From an uncultured Flavobacteriales bacterium (GTDB lineage: Bacteria; Bacteroidota; Bacteroidia; Flavobacteriales_G; Salibacteraceae), in the NCBI GenBank assembly GCA_913020435.1, contig CAJVZZ010000004.1, forward strand, positions 62,001-126,000: a DNA stretch of 64,000 nt, written 5' to 3'. Position 1 is the stretch's first letter. Each line of letters starts with the position of its first letter. This document shows, piece by piece, positions 1 through 7,428 of the stretch. The notes under the pieces are model-generated. The model worked only from the letters and a program-made list of their open reading frames with translations. It was not told where the DNA came from and did not search any database. The position numbers were made by a program, and so were the translations under genes.

Positions 1-1554
1 AACGGCAACCAAAGAGACTTCCGGTAAATCTAGTCCTTCACGAAGTAAGTTGATACCTACCAAAACATCAAACACCCCTAAACGCAAATCCCTAAGGATT
101 TCAACACGTTCAATGGTATCGACATCGCTATGAATGTAGCGACATTTTATATCCAATTTACTCATGTACTTCGTAAGCTCTTCGGCCATCCGTTTGGTCA
201 AAGTAGTTACCAATACACGCTCGTCTTTTTCAATTCGAAGTTGTACTTGTTCCAATAAGTCATCTACCTGATTGATACAAGGTCTTACTTCAATAACTGG
301 ATCTAAAAGACCTGTAGGGCGAATGACTTGTTCTACGATAACACCACCGCTGCGTTCCAATTCAAAATCGGCAGGGGTTGCGCTTACAAATACTGTTTGA
401 GTCATCATAGACTCAAATTCTTCGAATTTTAAAGGCCTATTATCCATTGCAGCAGGCAGTCGGAATCCGTAGTCAACTAAATTGACTTTACGGCTTCTGT
501 CACCTCCATACATTGCTTTAACTTGCGGAATGGTCTGATGACTTTCATCGATTACCATCAAGTAATCATCAGGAAAATAATCTAATAAACAGAACGGTCG
601 TGTTCCTGGAGCACGCTGATCAAGATAACGAGAGTAGTTCTCAATACCAGAACAATAGCCTAATTCACGCATCATTTCAAGATCGTAATTTACTCTATCG
701 TCAATCCGTTTTGCCTCTAAATGTTTTCCTTGCTCTTTAAAATAGTCAATGTGTTCTAGCAAATCGTGCTGAATTTGCTTCATGCTATTTTGCAAGGTGT
801 CTTTAGAAGTAATAAATATATTGGCGGGATAAATATTGATGCTCTCTAAGGCGGTTATGGTTGTTCCATGCTCAGGGTTAAAGGTTTCGAGTGATTCTAT
901 TTCATCTCCCCAAAAAAGTATACGGACTGCAAAATCCGAATATGCTGGAAAAATGTCAACGGTATCGCCAGTTACGCGGAAGTTGCCACGTTTAAATTCT
1001 TCAGTTGTTCTTGAGTAAAGGCAGTCAACGAACTGGCCTAATAATTTATTCCTAGAAACAACAGTTCCAACTTCAATTGTGATTAGATTTTTGTTGAATT
1101 CGACAGGATTTCCAATTCCATAAATACAAGAAACAGAAGCGACTACTAAAACGTCTCTTCGGCCGCTCAAAAGCGATGAAGTAGCACTCAAACGAAGCTT
1201 TTCGATTTCTTCGTTTATACTCATGTCTTTCTCAATAAACGTATCGGTCGTCGGTAAATATGCCTCGGGTTGATAGTAGTCGTAGTAACTCACGAAATAT
1301 TCAACCGCATTGTTTGGAAAGAACTGTTTGAACTCTCCATAAAGCTGAGCAGCGAGGGTTTTATTATGGCTTAATACCAAGGTAGGTCGATTCAATTCTT
1401 TAACCATATTGGCCACGGTAAAGGTTTTTCCCGACCCTGTAACTCCAAGAAGTGTTTGAAACTGCTCGCCTTGCTCAATTCCTTTAACCAACGATTTAAT
1501 CGCTTGTGGCTGATCTCCAGTAGGTTCAAAAGGAGATATGAGTTCAAAATCCAT
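1..1554 (-). CDS. uvrB: UvrB, excinuclease ABC subunit B (C-terminus cut by window edge)
   Basis: UvrB is the damage-verifying helicase-like subunit of the UvrABC nucleotide excision repair complex in the cytoplasm. The reading frame starts at an ATG (complement of 1552-1554) with [19 protein letters not shown] and stays open to the window edge, giving 518 residues of about 670. Visible motifs are Walker A GVTGSGKT (about residues 37-44), the [13 protein letters not shown] block next to the damage-probing beta-hairpin, the motif II region VIDESH, SATP, and the helicase motif [13 protein letters not shown] just before the edge. Only the end of the second helicase domain and the UvrC-binding C-terminus are missing. 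The next gene upstream is divergent. Identification is firm; completeness cannot be judged. Confidence 0.97.
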   Translation of the reverse strand, partial: MDFELISPFEPTGDQPQAIKSLVKGIEQGEQFQTLLGVTGSGKTFTVANMVKELNRPTLVLSHNKTLAAQLYGEFKQFFPNNAVEYFVSYYDYYQPEAYLPTTDTFIEKDMSINEEIEKLRLSATSSLLSGRRDVLVVASVSCIYGIGNPVEFNKNLITIEVGTVVSRNKLLGQFVDCLYSRTTEEFKRGNFRVTGDTVDIFPAYSDFAVRILFWGDEIESLETFNPEHGTTITALESINIYPANIFITSKDTLQNSMKQIQHDLLEHIDYFKEQGKHLEAKRIDDRVNYDLEMMRELGYCSGIENYSRYLDQRAPGTRPFCLLDYFPDDYLMVIDESHQTIPQVKAMYGGDRSRKVNLVDYGFRLPAAMDNRPLKFEEFESMMTQTVFVSATPADFELERSGGVIVEQVIRPTGLLDPVIEVRPCINQVDDLLEQVQLRIEKDERVLVTTLTKRMAEELTKYMSKLDIKCRYIHSDVDTIERVEILRDLRLGVFDVLVGINLLREGLDLPEVSLVAV

Positions 1555-1677
1555 TCTGCAAAATTAGTGGAAATGAGTAGCATAGAGCTGCTAGATTAAG
1601 ACGTAATTTAACCTACCGATTGTCTTATTTCAAAATTATTAAAAGTCACAAGAAGCGAGCGATTCGAAACAGTCAAT

Positions 1678-1745
1678 CGTCATCTCCGGGCGATATGGAA
1701 TCTATTTTGAAGTTGTAAGAGATTTCTTGTCAAGTTGTAATGACG
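1678..1745. repeat. Dispersed intergenic palindromic element, CGTCAT...ATGACG type
   Basis: The stretch begins CGTCATCTCCGGGCG, contains GGAATCTATTTT and GAGATTTCTTGTCAAG, and ends TTGTAATGACG, so the outer ends are inverted repeats. It matches the general look of short repeats scattered between genes in many Bacteroidota (CGTCATTTCGA ... GAGATTTCTCGTCAAG ... AATGACG). It lies between uvrB and the DUF6728 gene and is degenerate inside. Function unknown. Confidence 0.5.
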
Positions 1746-1789
1746 TAATTTCTTGAATTAGTTCGGAATAGTTCTTTAAATTTGTGCCT

Positions 1790-1954
1790 ATGTTTTGGAA
1801 GCGACTACTGTATTACCTAGATATTACCTCGCTCTTTAGAAAAAGAAAAGGGGCAAGAGATATTAACTTATCACTCATGCATGGCATGAACAGAATTACC
1901 ATTTCGGTGTTTCTTGTTTGCCTTGTTATTATGTTGATTAAGTTTCTATCCTAA
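1790..1954 (+). CDS. DUF6728-like small membrane protein (54 aa)
   Basis: ATG at 1790 opens a 54-codon frame ending at TAA 1952-1954. The product starts MFWKRLLYYLDITSLFRKRK, continues with a polar stretch and the block SLMHGMNRITI, and ends in a single hydrophobic segment (about residues 36-52, ISVFLVCLVIMLIKF). The FWK start, the (M)HG(M/I)NRI block and one C-terminal membrane helix fit my recollection of the DUF6728 family of very short Flavobacteriales proteins. The function of that family is unknown. The gene stands alone between uvrB (divergent) and an acetyltransferase remnant. Confidence 0.7.
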   Translation: MFWKRLLYYLDITSLFRKRKGARDINLSLMHGMNRITISVFLVCLVIMLIKFLS

Positions 1955-1983
1955 ATTTTTTTACTGTCATTCTTAACTCGTAC

Positions 1984-2278
1984 GCCCAAATTATTGAACA
2001 CCAAATAATTGGTGTTGAAAGTTTGCATTTTATTCAATACTAAACCAATATGGTTGAGCTAGGGAGCACAATTTTAAATTCGTTCCAGGAATTGGATTTG
2101 CGACAGAGGCATTAAGGGCAATAAAAGAATTTCTAATCAGTGAACTTGGAAAGCATAAACTGAAAGGTTCTGTTGATCCAAGAAATAGTGCTTGCATAAA
2201 ATGCTCCAAAATATAGGAATGCAACAAATTAGTTATTCCGTAAAATTCTACAATTTAATAGGAGATTTGGGCAGCTGA
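1984..2278 (+). pseudogene. Decayed GNAT (RimJ/RimL-like) N-acetyltransferase remnant
   Basis: Reading across frames gives the C-terminal two thirds of a GNAT fold. IIGVESLHF is followed by an in-frame TAA (2041-2043), then VELGSTILNSFQ. A one-base loss near 2088 is needed to continue as GIGFATEALRAIKEFLI and VDPRNSACIK. A second shift near 2199 is needed for MLQNIGMQQISYSVKFYN, ending at TGA 2276-2278. The order ELG..., FQGxGxATEA, (D)xxNxxSIK and LxxIGM is the usual acetyl-CoA binding layout of RimJ/RimL-like enzymes. One nonsense codon plus two frameshifts mean it is not translated as an enzyme. No N-terminal start is recognisable. Confidence 0.75.
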
Positions 2279-2307
2279 TTTAGTCTGCCAACTGCAAGTA
2301 TAGACGC

Positions 2308-4182
2308 TTACTTAGTCTTTCCTTCAAAATAGACTTTCTGTTTGGCATCGCCCGACTCAGGGTAAGAATCATTAGACAAGTCTAAATCAGCCACACGACC
2401 TTCTGGATCAAGTACAATTGACTTTATTTTATCCTTTTTTATTGGAATAATCAATCTGTAATTTGGATGCGTCCATGGCCAAGAACTGCAAATGGTAGTG
2501 TTTGTTTTTTCTGAAAAATTCTTTTCGCCACGCATATTAAATAGTGGAATATAGAATCGTTGCTGTGAATCATCATTTAACGTAACCAACATTTCAGTAG
2601 GCATGGGCATTTGACCAATTCGCTCAATGATTACTTCCGTATTCTTTTTGCTTTCGTTCACTTCTGCAATTCCATAATCAATAGTTTTAGTGCCACCAAT
2701 CCAGAGTGTGAAATACCAGTCCAAGTCCATATCTGCCGCTTTTTCCATTACGCGTTTAAAATCATCTGGAGTAGGGTGCTTGTATCTCCAAGTATAGTAA
2801 TACTCTCTCATTGCAGGAAAGAAAATATCGTCTCCAACTATGTATGAAAGTTGGGAAAGAAAGGTAGCCCCTTTGTAGTAAGAATTAATACCATATACTC
2901 GATTCGAATGAAAGTAATCTGCATGAGTACTCATTGGTTCATAGTCCTTGTCAATTGCTATTCTTCGGTAATTTTTCAGAGCTGCAGCAGCTGGATTTGT
3001 AAGTCTTCTATGAAATAGAGAATCTAAAACGTGGTACTGAGCAAATTGTGTAAATCCTTCATCCATCCACGGATATTTATTTTCATTAGTAGCAAGAAGG
3101 CCATAATACCAGCTGTGCAGCGATTCGTGAACAGTTACACTGACCAATCCTCCGAATGAACCTGTACCCGAAATTAAAGTAGCCATTGGATATTCCATAC
3201 CTCCATCTCCACCCTGAATAACTGAATATTGTTTGTAAGGGTATTCTCCAAACATATTATTTACGATACTAAAACTTTCCTCGGTGTAGCTTTGCAGTTT
3301 TTGCCAGTTATTGGCAATGTTTGAATCATTTTTATAGATAAAATGTAAGTCCAATCCAAAAGAAGTTTTTCTGATGTCATGGATATAGTCTGGATCGGCA
3401 GCCCAAGCAAAGTCATGAACCTTTGGAGCAATAAAATGCCAAGTCAATTCTTTAGAGTTTGGTCGTTTAACTTTTGATGCTTCTATATATCCATGCCCAA
3501 TTTCTTCCGGATTTTGCAGATAGCCCGAGCCACCGATAGTAAAGGAAGAATCAATTGTAATTTTTACATCAAAATCACTCCAAACACCATGGAACTCTCT
3601 TCCTACATAAGGGTCAGTCATCCAGCCATCTTTATCGTATTCAGCCATTTTAGGATACCACTGTGTCATGCTATATGCAACTCCTTCCGCATTATCTCTT
3701 CCCGAACGTCTGATTTGAACAGGTACTTGAGATTCAAATTCCATATTAAAGGTCGATGATTTTCCAGGAAGTAACGGAGTGTTTAACATTACGGTCAATA
3801 ACGTTTGATCAATGCTCCATGTAACATCGTTACCGTTTTGCTTTAACGTTTCAATTTTTTGGTAGCCGATTTCGTTTTCAGACAATTTTTTGATTCTATC
3901 TCCGACTCTTGAATCAGGGTCCTTAATAGATCTAGATCGGGCATCCATCATACTTCCCGGTTGAAAAGCATTGAAGTATAAGTGATAATAAACCTTCTTT
4001 AAAGTGTCAGGACTGTTGTTGAAATACTTCAGTTCTTGCGAGCCAGTCACTTTATGGTTGTCCACATTTAAGGCAACTTCCATTTTATACTCGGCACGCT
4101 GCTGCCAATATCCATTTTGTGCAAATGAGAGTTGAATAAGAGAAATAAATAGTAAAATGAGACTTAACGGTTTTTTAGACAT
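2308..4182 (-). CDS. M1 family zinc metallopeptidase, secreted
   Basis: A 624-aa aminopeptidase-type gluzincin. It begins with a clear signal peptide (SLILLFISLIQLSFAQ, cleavage near residue 22), so it acts outside the cytoplasm. The M1 exopeptidase-like motif GGMEYP is near residue 330. The zinc site HESLH is near 350, with the third ligand in WMDEGF about 20 residues later. The region after this is the helical M1 domain; the tail is rich in charged residues and has no T9SS sorting signature. The gene has its own transcription unit, divergent from DUF493. Family assignment is firm; substrate is unknown. Confidence 0.93.
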   Translation of the reverse strand: MSKKPLSLILLFISLIQLSFAQNGYWQQRAEYKMEVALNVDNHKVTGSQELKYFNNSPDTLKKVYYHLYFNAFQPGSMMDARSRSIKDPDSRVGDRIKKLSENEIGYQKIETLKQNGNDVTWSIDQTLLTVMLNTPLLPGKSSTFNMEFESQVPVQIRRSGRDNAEGVAYSMTQWYPKMAEYDKDGWMTDPYVGREFHGVWSDFDVKITIDSSFTIGGSGYLQNPEEIGHGYIEASKVKRPNSKELTWHFIAPKVHDFAWAADPDYIHDIRKTSFGLDLHFIYKNDSNIANNWQKLQSYTEESFSIVNNMFGEYPYKQYSVIQGGDGGMEYPMATLISGTGSFGGLVSVTVHESLHSWYYGLLATNENKYPWMDEGFTQFAQYHVLDSLFHRRLTNPAAAALKNYRRIAIDKDYEPMSTHADYFHSNRVYGINSYYKGATFLSQLSYIVGDDIFFPAMREYYYTWRYKHPTPDDFKRVMEKAADMDLDWYFTLWIGGTKTIDYGIAEVNESKKNTEVIIERIGQMPMPTEMLVTLNDDSQQRFYIPLFNMRGEKNFSEKTNTTICSSWPWTHPNYRLIIPIKKDKIKSIVLDPEGRVADLDLSNDSYPESGDAKQKVYFEGKTK

Positions 4183-4245
4183 TGCTTTTTTGTTGGGAAG
4201 CCGAAAGTAACACCTTTGTCTGAGAATATAGATTGAAATACAACA

Positions 4246-4533
4246 ATGGAAAATAAGAAGGACGTAAAAGGAGATTGGGAGTCTTTAAGAGAGCAATTAA
4301 AGGAAGAAGGCAATTATCCAAAAGTGTATTTGTTTAAGTTTATCGTACCTGGTGATAATCGCTCTATAGCTTTGCTTCAAGCAGTTTTTGGAGAAGAGGC
4401 TCAAGTAAACTTGCGGATGTCTAAAAATGGAAAATACGCAAGCTTTTCGGTAAAAGAAATGATGTTGGATACCAATTCTATTATCGAACGCTACGAAAAG
4501 GCAATGCGGATAGAGAGTTGTATGTCGCTGTAG
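4246..4533 (+). CDS. DUF493 (YbeD-like) family protein
   Basis: A 95-aa cytoplasmic protein. The core YPKVYLFKFIVPGDN, followed after a short gap by VNLRMSKNGKYASFSVKEMM and a C-terminal YEKAMRI helix, matches the DUF493/YbeD ACT-like fold (FP-FKFIVP ... SSNGKYxSVT). The biochemical role is not settled: E. coli YbeD is thought to be a small-molecule-binding regulator. It is transcribed divergently from the M1 peptidase with a 63-bp gap, so the two promoters probably share that spacer. Confidence 0.85.
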   Translation: MENKKDVKGDWESLREQLKEEGNYPKVYLFKFIVPGDNRSIALLQAVFGEEAQVNLRMSKNGKYASFSVKEMMLDTNSIIERYEKAMRIESCMSL

Positions 4534-4720
4534 TTTTGCATTTACAGGTCTTTTTATTTCGTCATTCTACCGAAAGTTTTTGAGATTAACGAGAATTCCG
4601 ACAGAATTCCAATGGATCTGGGTTTACTTAATTAAACGTTCCTTTTGAATAACTCTTGAGAAATCCAGGCTCAAGTGAGTGCTTAGTTTCTAGTTTTGAA
4701 AAAACAATAAACTGGAACTT

Positions 4721-5110
4721 ATGAAGCGATTTTTTATCATTGCTCTACTCTTTATTTTTGCCGCACCAATTTTCGGTCAAAAACTCGATTATTATTCAAG
4801 ACACGTTACTAAAAATGGTGAAATGCAGCAACTTACTGTTCCAGTTCTCATTGGAATGAATCTAGTTCTTGGTTCTGTGGTTATTAATGAAGATGGCGTT
4901 GAAAAGAAGACGAAATTAAATCCAGAGGATATTGTCTACTCAAACGATTCAAAGAATAGTCAAGTAGTAATTTGGGAAATCTTGCAAGATGTAGGGCCTC
5001 ACAAAATAGTGGTTTATAACTTCGATAAAATTGCAGATGAGCGAGAAATGTGTTTTATGTTGGGTAAAATGAAGGATTGTTATCTTAATATTTATCCCTT
5101 CCAAAAATAG
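4721..5110 (+). CDS. Secreted protein of unknown function
   Basis: A 129-aa protein with a textbook signal peptide (MKRFFIIALLFIFAAPIFGQ). The mature part is a small beta-rich domain with no motif I recognise and two late cysteines (CFMLGKMKDC). The stop is followed after two bases by the start of the PBP4-type carboxypeptidase, so the pair is almost certainly cotranscribed. That suggests a periplasmic or envelope role, possibly linked to peptidoglycan, but this is context only. Confidence 0.8.
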   Translation: MKRFFIIALLFIFAAPIFGQKLDYYSRHVTKNGEMQQLTVPVLIGMNLVLGSVVINEDGVEKKTKLNPEDIVYSNDSKNSQVVIWEILQDVGPHKIVVYNFDKIADEREMCFMLGKMKDCYLNIYPFQK

Positions 5111-5112
5111 AA

Positions 5113-6570
5113 ATGGAATTTAGATTCAAAATTTTGAGTGGTGGATTTTTGCTTTTGCAACTCATTTTTGGGCTTTCTTCTTGTGCTCAAGTTGAAAAAC
5201 AAAATCAACAAGTTCCTCTACAACAGTATTTTGATCAGTGGCTTAGCCAGTCTAACCTAGTATCTGCTTCTATTGGTGTTCTAGTTAAAAATGAAGCTGG
5301 AGAAGTTGTTTTGGAGTACAATTCTAATCAATCATTAGTTCCTGCTTCAACTCAAAAACTACTTACAACTGCTTTTGCACTTGAGCAGTTAGGGCCTCGT
5401 TTTCAGTTTGAAACTAAAATTTGGCACACTGGGAGGATTGATGCATCTGGACTGCTTAACGGTGATCTCTGGATTCAAGGTGGAGGAGATCCTACGCTCG
5501 GTTCCGATCGTTTTGGAGGATTGGAAAAACTCAAACAAATTTGGGTAAGCGAAATCCAAAAGGCTGGTATTAAATCCATTTCAGGATCTGTTAAAGTTGA
5601 TGCTTCAGTATTTCCTAAATACTCAACTCCTAGAACTTGGATTTGGGAAGATTTAGGTAATTATTATGGTGCAGTTCCAAGTGGGCTTTCTTTTCATGAT
5701 AATACCTACAAAATGCTGCTTAACTCACCATATGAAGTAGGTCAGGTTTGTGGGGTGGTTCGCACCGAACCCAAAATGAAACACTTGATTTTTGATTCTC
5801 AAGTAACGGCTTCAAATGACCGTGCTGACAATGCTTATATATACGGAGCTGAAGGCAGCACGCTTCGGTACATTAAAGGAACGATCCCAAAAGGTCGCAA
5901 AGAGTTTTCTATAAAAGGCTCAATTTCAAATCCCGAATTAGTCGCTGAGCGCTGGTTAGTTGAGGTTTTAACTCAAAAGGGAATACCAGTAGTTGGGAAT
6001 ACCTTTAATGATGATCAAAAGCAGCTTTTGTATACACATAAAAGCCCGTATTTAGCTGAAATTGTAACCCTTACGAACAAGTATAGCATTAACCTATATG
6101 CGGAGCATTTGGCGATTTGGTTGAACGAAAACCGAGGAGAAAAATTAACTGTAGAGTTAGGTGCGCAAAGTGTAAAAGAAGGAATTCGTAAAATGGGAAT
6201 CGATACCAAAGGAATGTTTCTGGTTGACGGAAGCGGCCTTTCAAGGTTCAATGCAGTTTCGGCAAATCACTTAGTTGAAGTTTTGAATTATATGACGAAA
6301 TCGGAAAATGCTTCTGTTTTTATAAAATCATTGTCTGTTGCAGGAGAATCAGGAACTTTAAACCGAATGTTTGCTGGTAGTCCTGTGAAAGGAAAAATTA
6401 AAGCTAAGAGCGGATACATGGAAAGGGTAAGAAGTTACGCAGGGTATATTGAAACACTGCAGGGTGAGAAACTTACCTTTTGTATTTTGGTTAATAATTA
6501 TGAAGGTTCTGCTTCCGAAACTAAGCATCAGATTAAAAAGTTGTTGGAGCACTTGGCGGTTGGTGGTTAA
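5113..6570 (+). CDS. dacB: D-alanyl-D-alanine carboxypeptidase/endopeptidase, PBP4 type (S13)
   Basis: A 485-aa low-molecular-mass penicillin-binding protein that trims or cuts D-Ala-D-Ala containing peptidoglycan cross-links in the periplasm. The N-terminal hydrophobic segment ends GLSSCAQ, which may be a lipobox. The three S13 active-site motifs are present: SxxK as PASTQK (about residue 80), SxN as YSIN (about 323) and KTG-like as KSGYMERVRSYAGY (about 431). The long insertion between SxxK and SxN expected for PBP4 is present. It is coupled to the upstream secreted gene (two-base gap). Confidence 0.95.
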   Translation: MEFRFKILSGGFLLLQLIFGLSSCAQVEKQNQQVPLQQYFDQWLSQSNLVSASIGVLVKNEAGEVVLEYNSNQSLVPASTQKLLTTAFALEQLGPRFQFETKIWHTGRIDASGLLNGDLWIQGGGDPTLGSDRFGGLEKLKQIWVSEIQKAGIKSISGSVKVDASVFPKYSTPRTWIWEDLGNYYGAVPSGLSFHDNTYKMLLNSPYEVGQVCGVVRTEPKMKHLIFDSQVTASNDRADNAYIYGAEGSTLRYIKGTIPKGRKEFSIKGSISNPELVAERWLVEVLTQKGIPVVGNTFNDDQKQLLYTHKSPYLAEIVTLTNKYSINLYAEHLAIWLNENRGEKLTVELGAQSVKEGIRKMGIDTKGMFLVDGSGLSRFNAVSANHLVEVLNYMTKSENASVFIKSLSVAGESGTLNRMFAGSPVKGKIKAKSGYMERVRSYAGYIETLQGEKLTFCILVNNYEGSASETKHQIKKLLEHLAVGG

Positions 6571-6610
6571 TTGATAGCTATAATAGCACCAACACTCGAA
6601 CCAAAATCCT

Positions 6611-6640
6611 ACTAAATTTATTTCAGCACCTCTAGTAATC
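6611..6640. repeat. Partial copy of dispersed TTTATTTCAGCA repeat
   Basis: The string CTAAATTTATTTCAGCACCTCTAG resembles the left arm of elements at 39.76, 44.01 and 45.72 kb (CTGAATTTATTTCAGCATCTC). It sits in the spacer between the convergent dacB and LPP20-like genes, and the right arm is not recognisable. Low confidence because only about 24 bases match. Confidence 0.35.
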
Positions 6641-6745
6641 TAACTCCTATCGACTGCAGACAGCCTGATTTACATTCAGGAGCTGCTATGGGAGGATAAT
6701 GATTGTGAGCTTTTCATAGTACTATTATAAGTTTTTTAAAATCAA

Positions 6746-6780
6746 AAAAGCCCTACCGAAATAAATCGATAGGGCTTTCA
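6746..6780. terminator. Bidirectional rho-independent terminator
   Basis: AAAAAAGCCCTACCGA is followed by a short loop and then TCGATAGGGCTTTC. This is an 11-bp stem with one mismatch, flanked by A and T runs. It lies between the convergent dacB-like and LPP20-like genes, close to the stop of the latter, which it mainly serves. Confidence 0.8.
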
Positions 6781-6798
6781 TTATCTTAAAAGAGAACT

Positions 6799-7371
6799 CT
6801 AGTTATTCTCCATTTTTTCCATTTCCTTATCAAAGGTTGCTTTGAACTTTTCGTAATTGTAATCAATTTTCAAGTTCTCGTCTTTTTTAAGAGTTGCGTT
6901 GTATTTACCAACTAAATCATCTCCAGATAATTCAATAGCTACGTAATATTTAAATTTTCCTTCTGTAGTTTTAGTAACTTTTTCACAAATGGTTTTAGTT
7001 CCACTAAGTGATTGGTTAACTACTGTTCTTGCATTAGACTCAAAACGTTCTAATACTTCTTCTTTATTATTAAATTCAGATGACTTTACGTAATTATCTC
7101 CTACAACTTTCATTGTAGTGTTAATGTCTCCTGCCAATTGTTCTTTAGCTGAAGACATTGCTTTTTTACGAGCGGTCATTTGATCTAAACTTTCGCCAAT
7201 TGCATTAGCACGGAAATATTTCTTATTTGAGAAATAATCTGGACCAGAACAATATTGAGTTAAAAGAACTTCGCCTTCTTTCTTAGGAGTTGACTTTTTA
7301 TTTTTACATGAAGTAAAAGTTACAGTCATTGCAAGGATTGCTAATGATGCAATTGAAAATATTCGTTTCAT
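6799..7371 (-). CDS. LPP20-like lipoprotein
   Basis: A 190-aa protein with a lipoprotein signal (hydrophobic helix then FTSCKN, lipobox Cys at about 22). The mature part has the ANAIGESLDQMTARKKAMSSAK pattern followed by a helix and a beta segment with two conserved-looking cysteines. This is typical of the LPP20/FlgT-like N-terminal fold, in which an A-G-x-x-x-x-x-A-x-x-x-A repeat precedes a beta sheet. The tail is lysine- and glutamate-rich. It sits 57 bp downstream of the RND-type exporter in the same direction and may be cotranscribed with it. Specific function unknown. Confidence 0.7.
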   Translation of the reverse strand: MKRIFSIASLAILAMTVTFTSCKNKKSTPKKEGEVLLTQYCSGPDYFSNKKYFRANAIGESLDQMTARKKAMSSAKEQLAGDINTTMKVVGDNYVKSSEFNNKEEVLERFESNARTVVNQSLSGTKTICEKVTKTTEGKFKYYVAIELSGDDLVGKYNATLKKDENLKIDYNYEKFKATFDKEMEKMENN

Positions 7372-7428
7372 AATATTTGCTTTAGAGTTATTTAAGTTTT
7401 GAGTCTTTAATCAATATCAATGCCAAAG

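Noticed and set aside
836-1018. Short plus-strand frame inside uvrB
   Set aside because: It lies antisense to conserved UvrB coding sequence.
1392-1583. 63-codon minus-strand frame over the uvrB start
   Set aside because: Shifted frame of the uvrB 5' end; the Walker A frame is the real one.
2030-2227. 65-codon minus-strand frame
   Set aside because: It is antisense to the GNAT remnant, whose plus-strand motifs are far more convincing.
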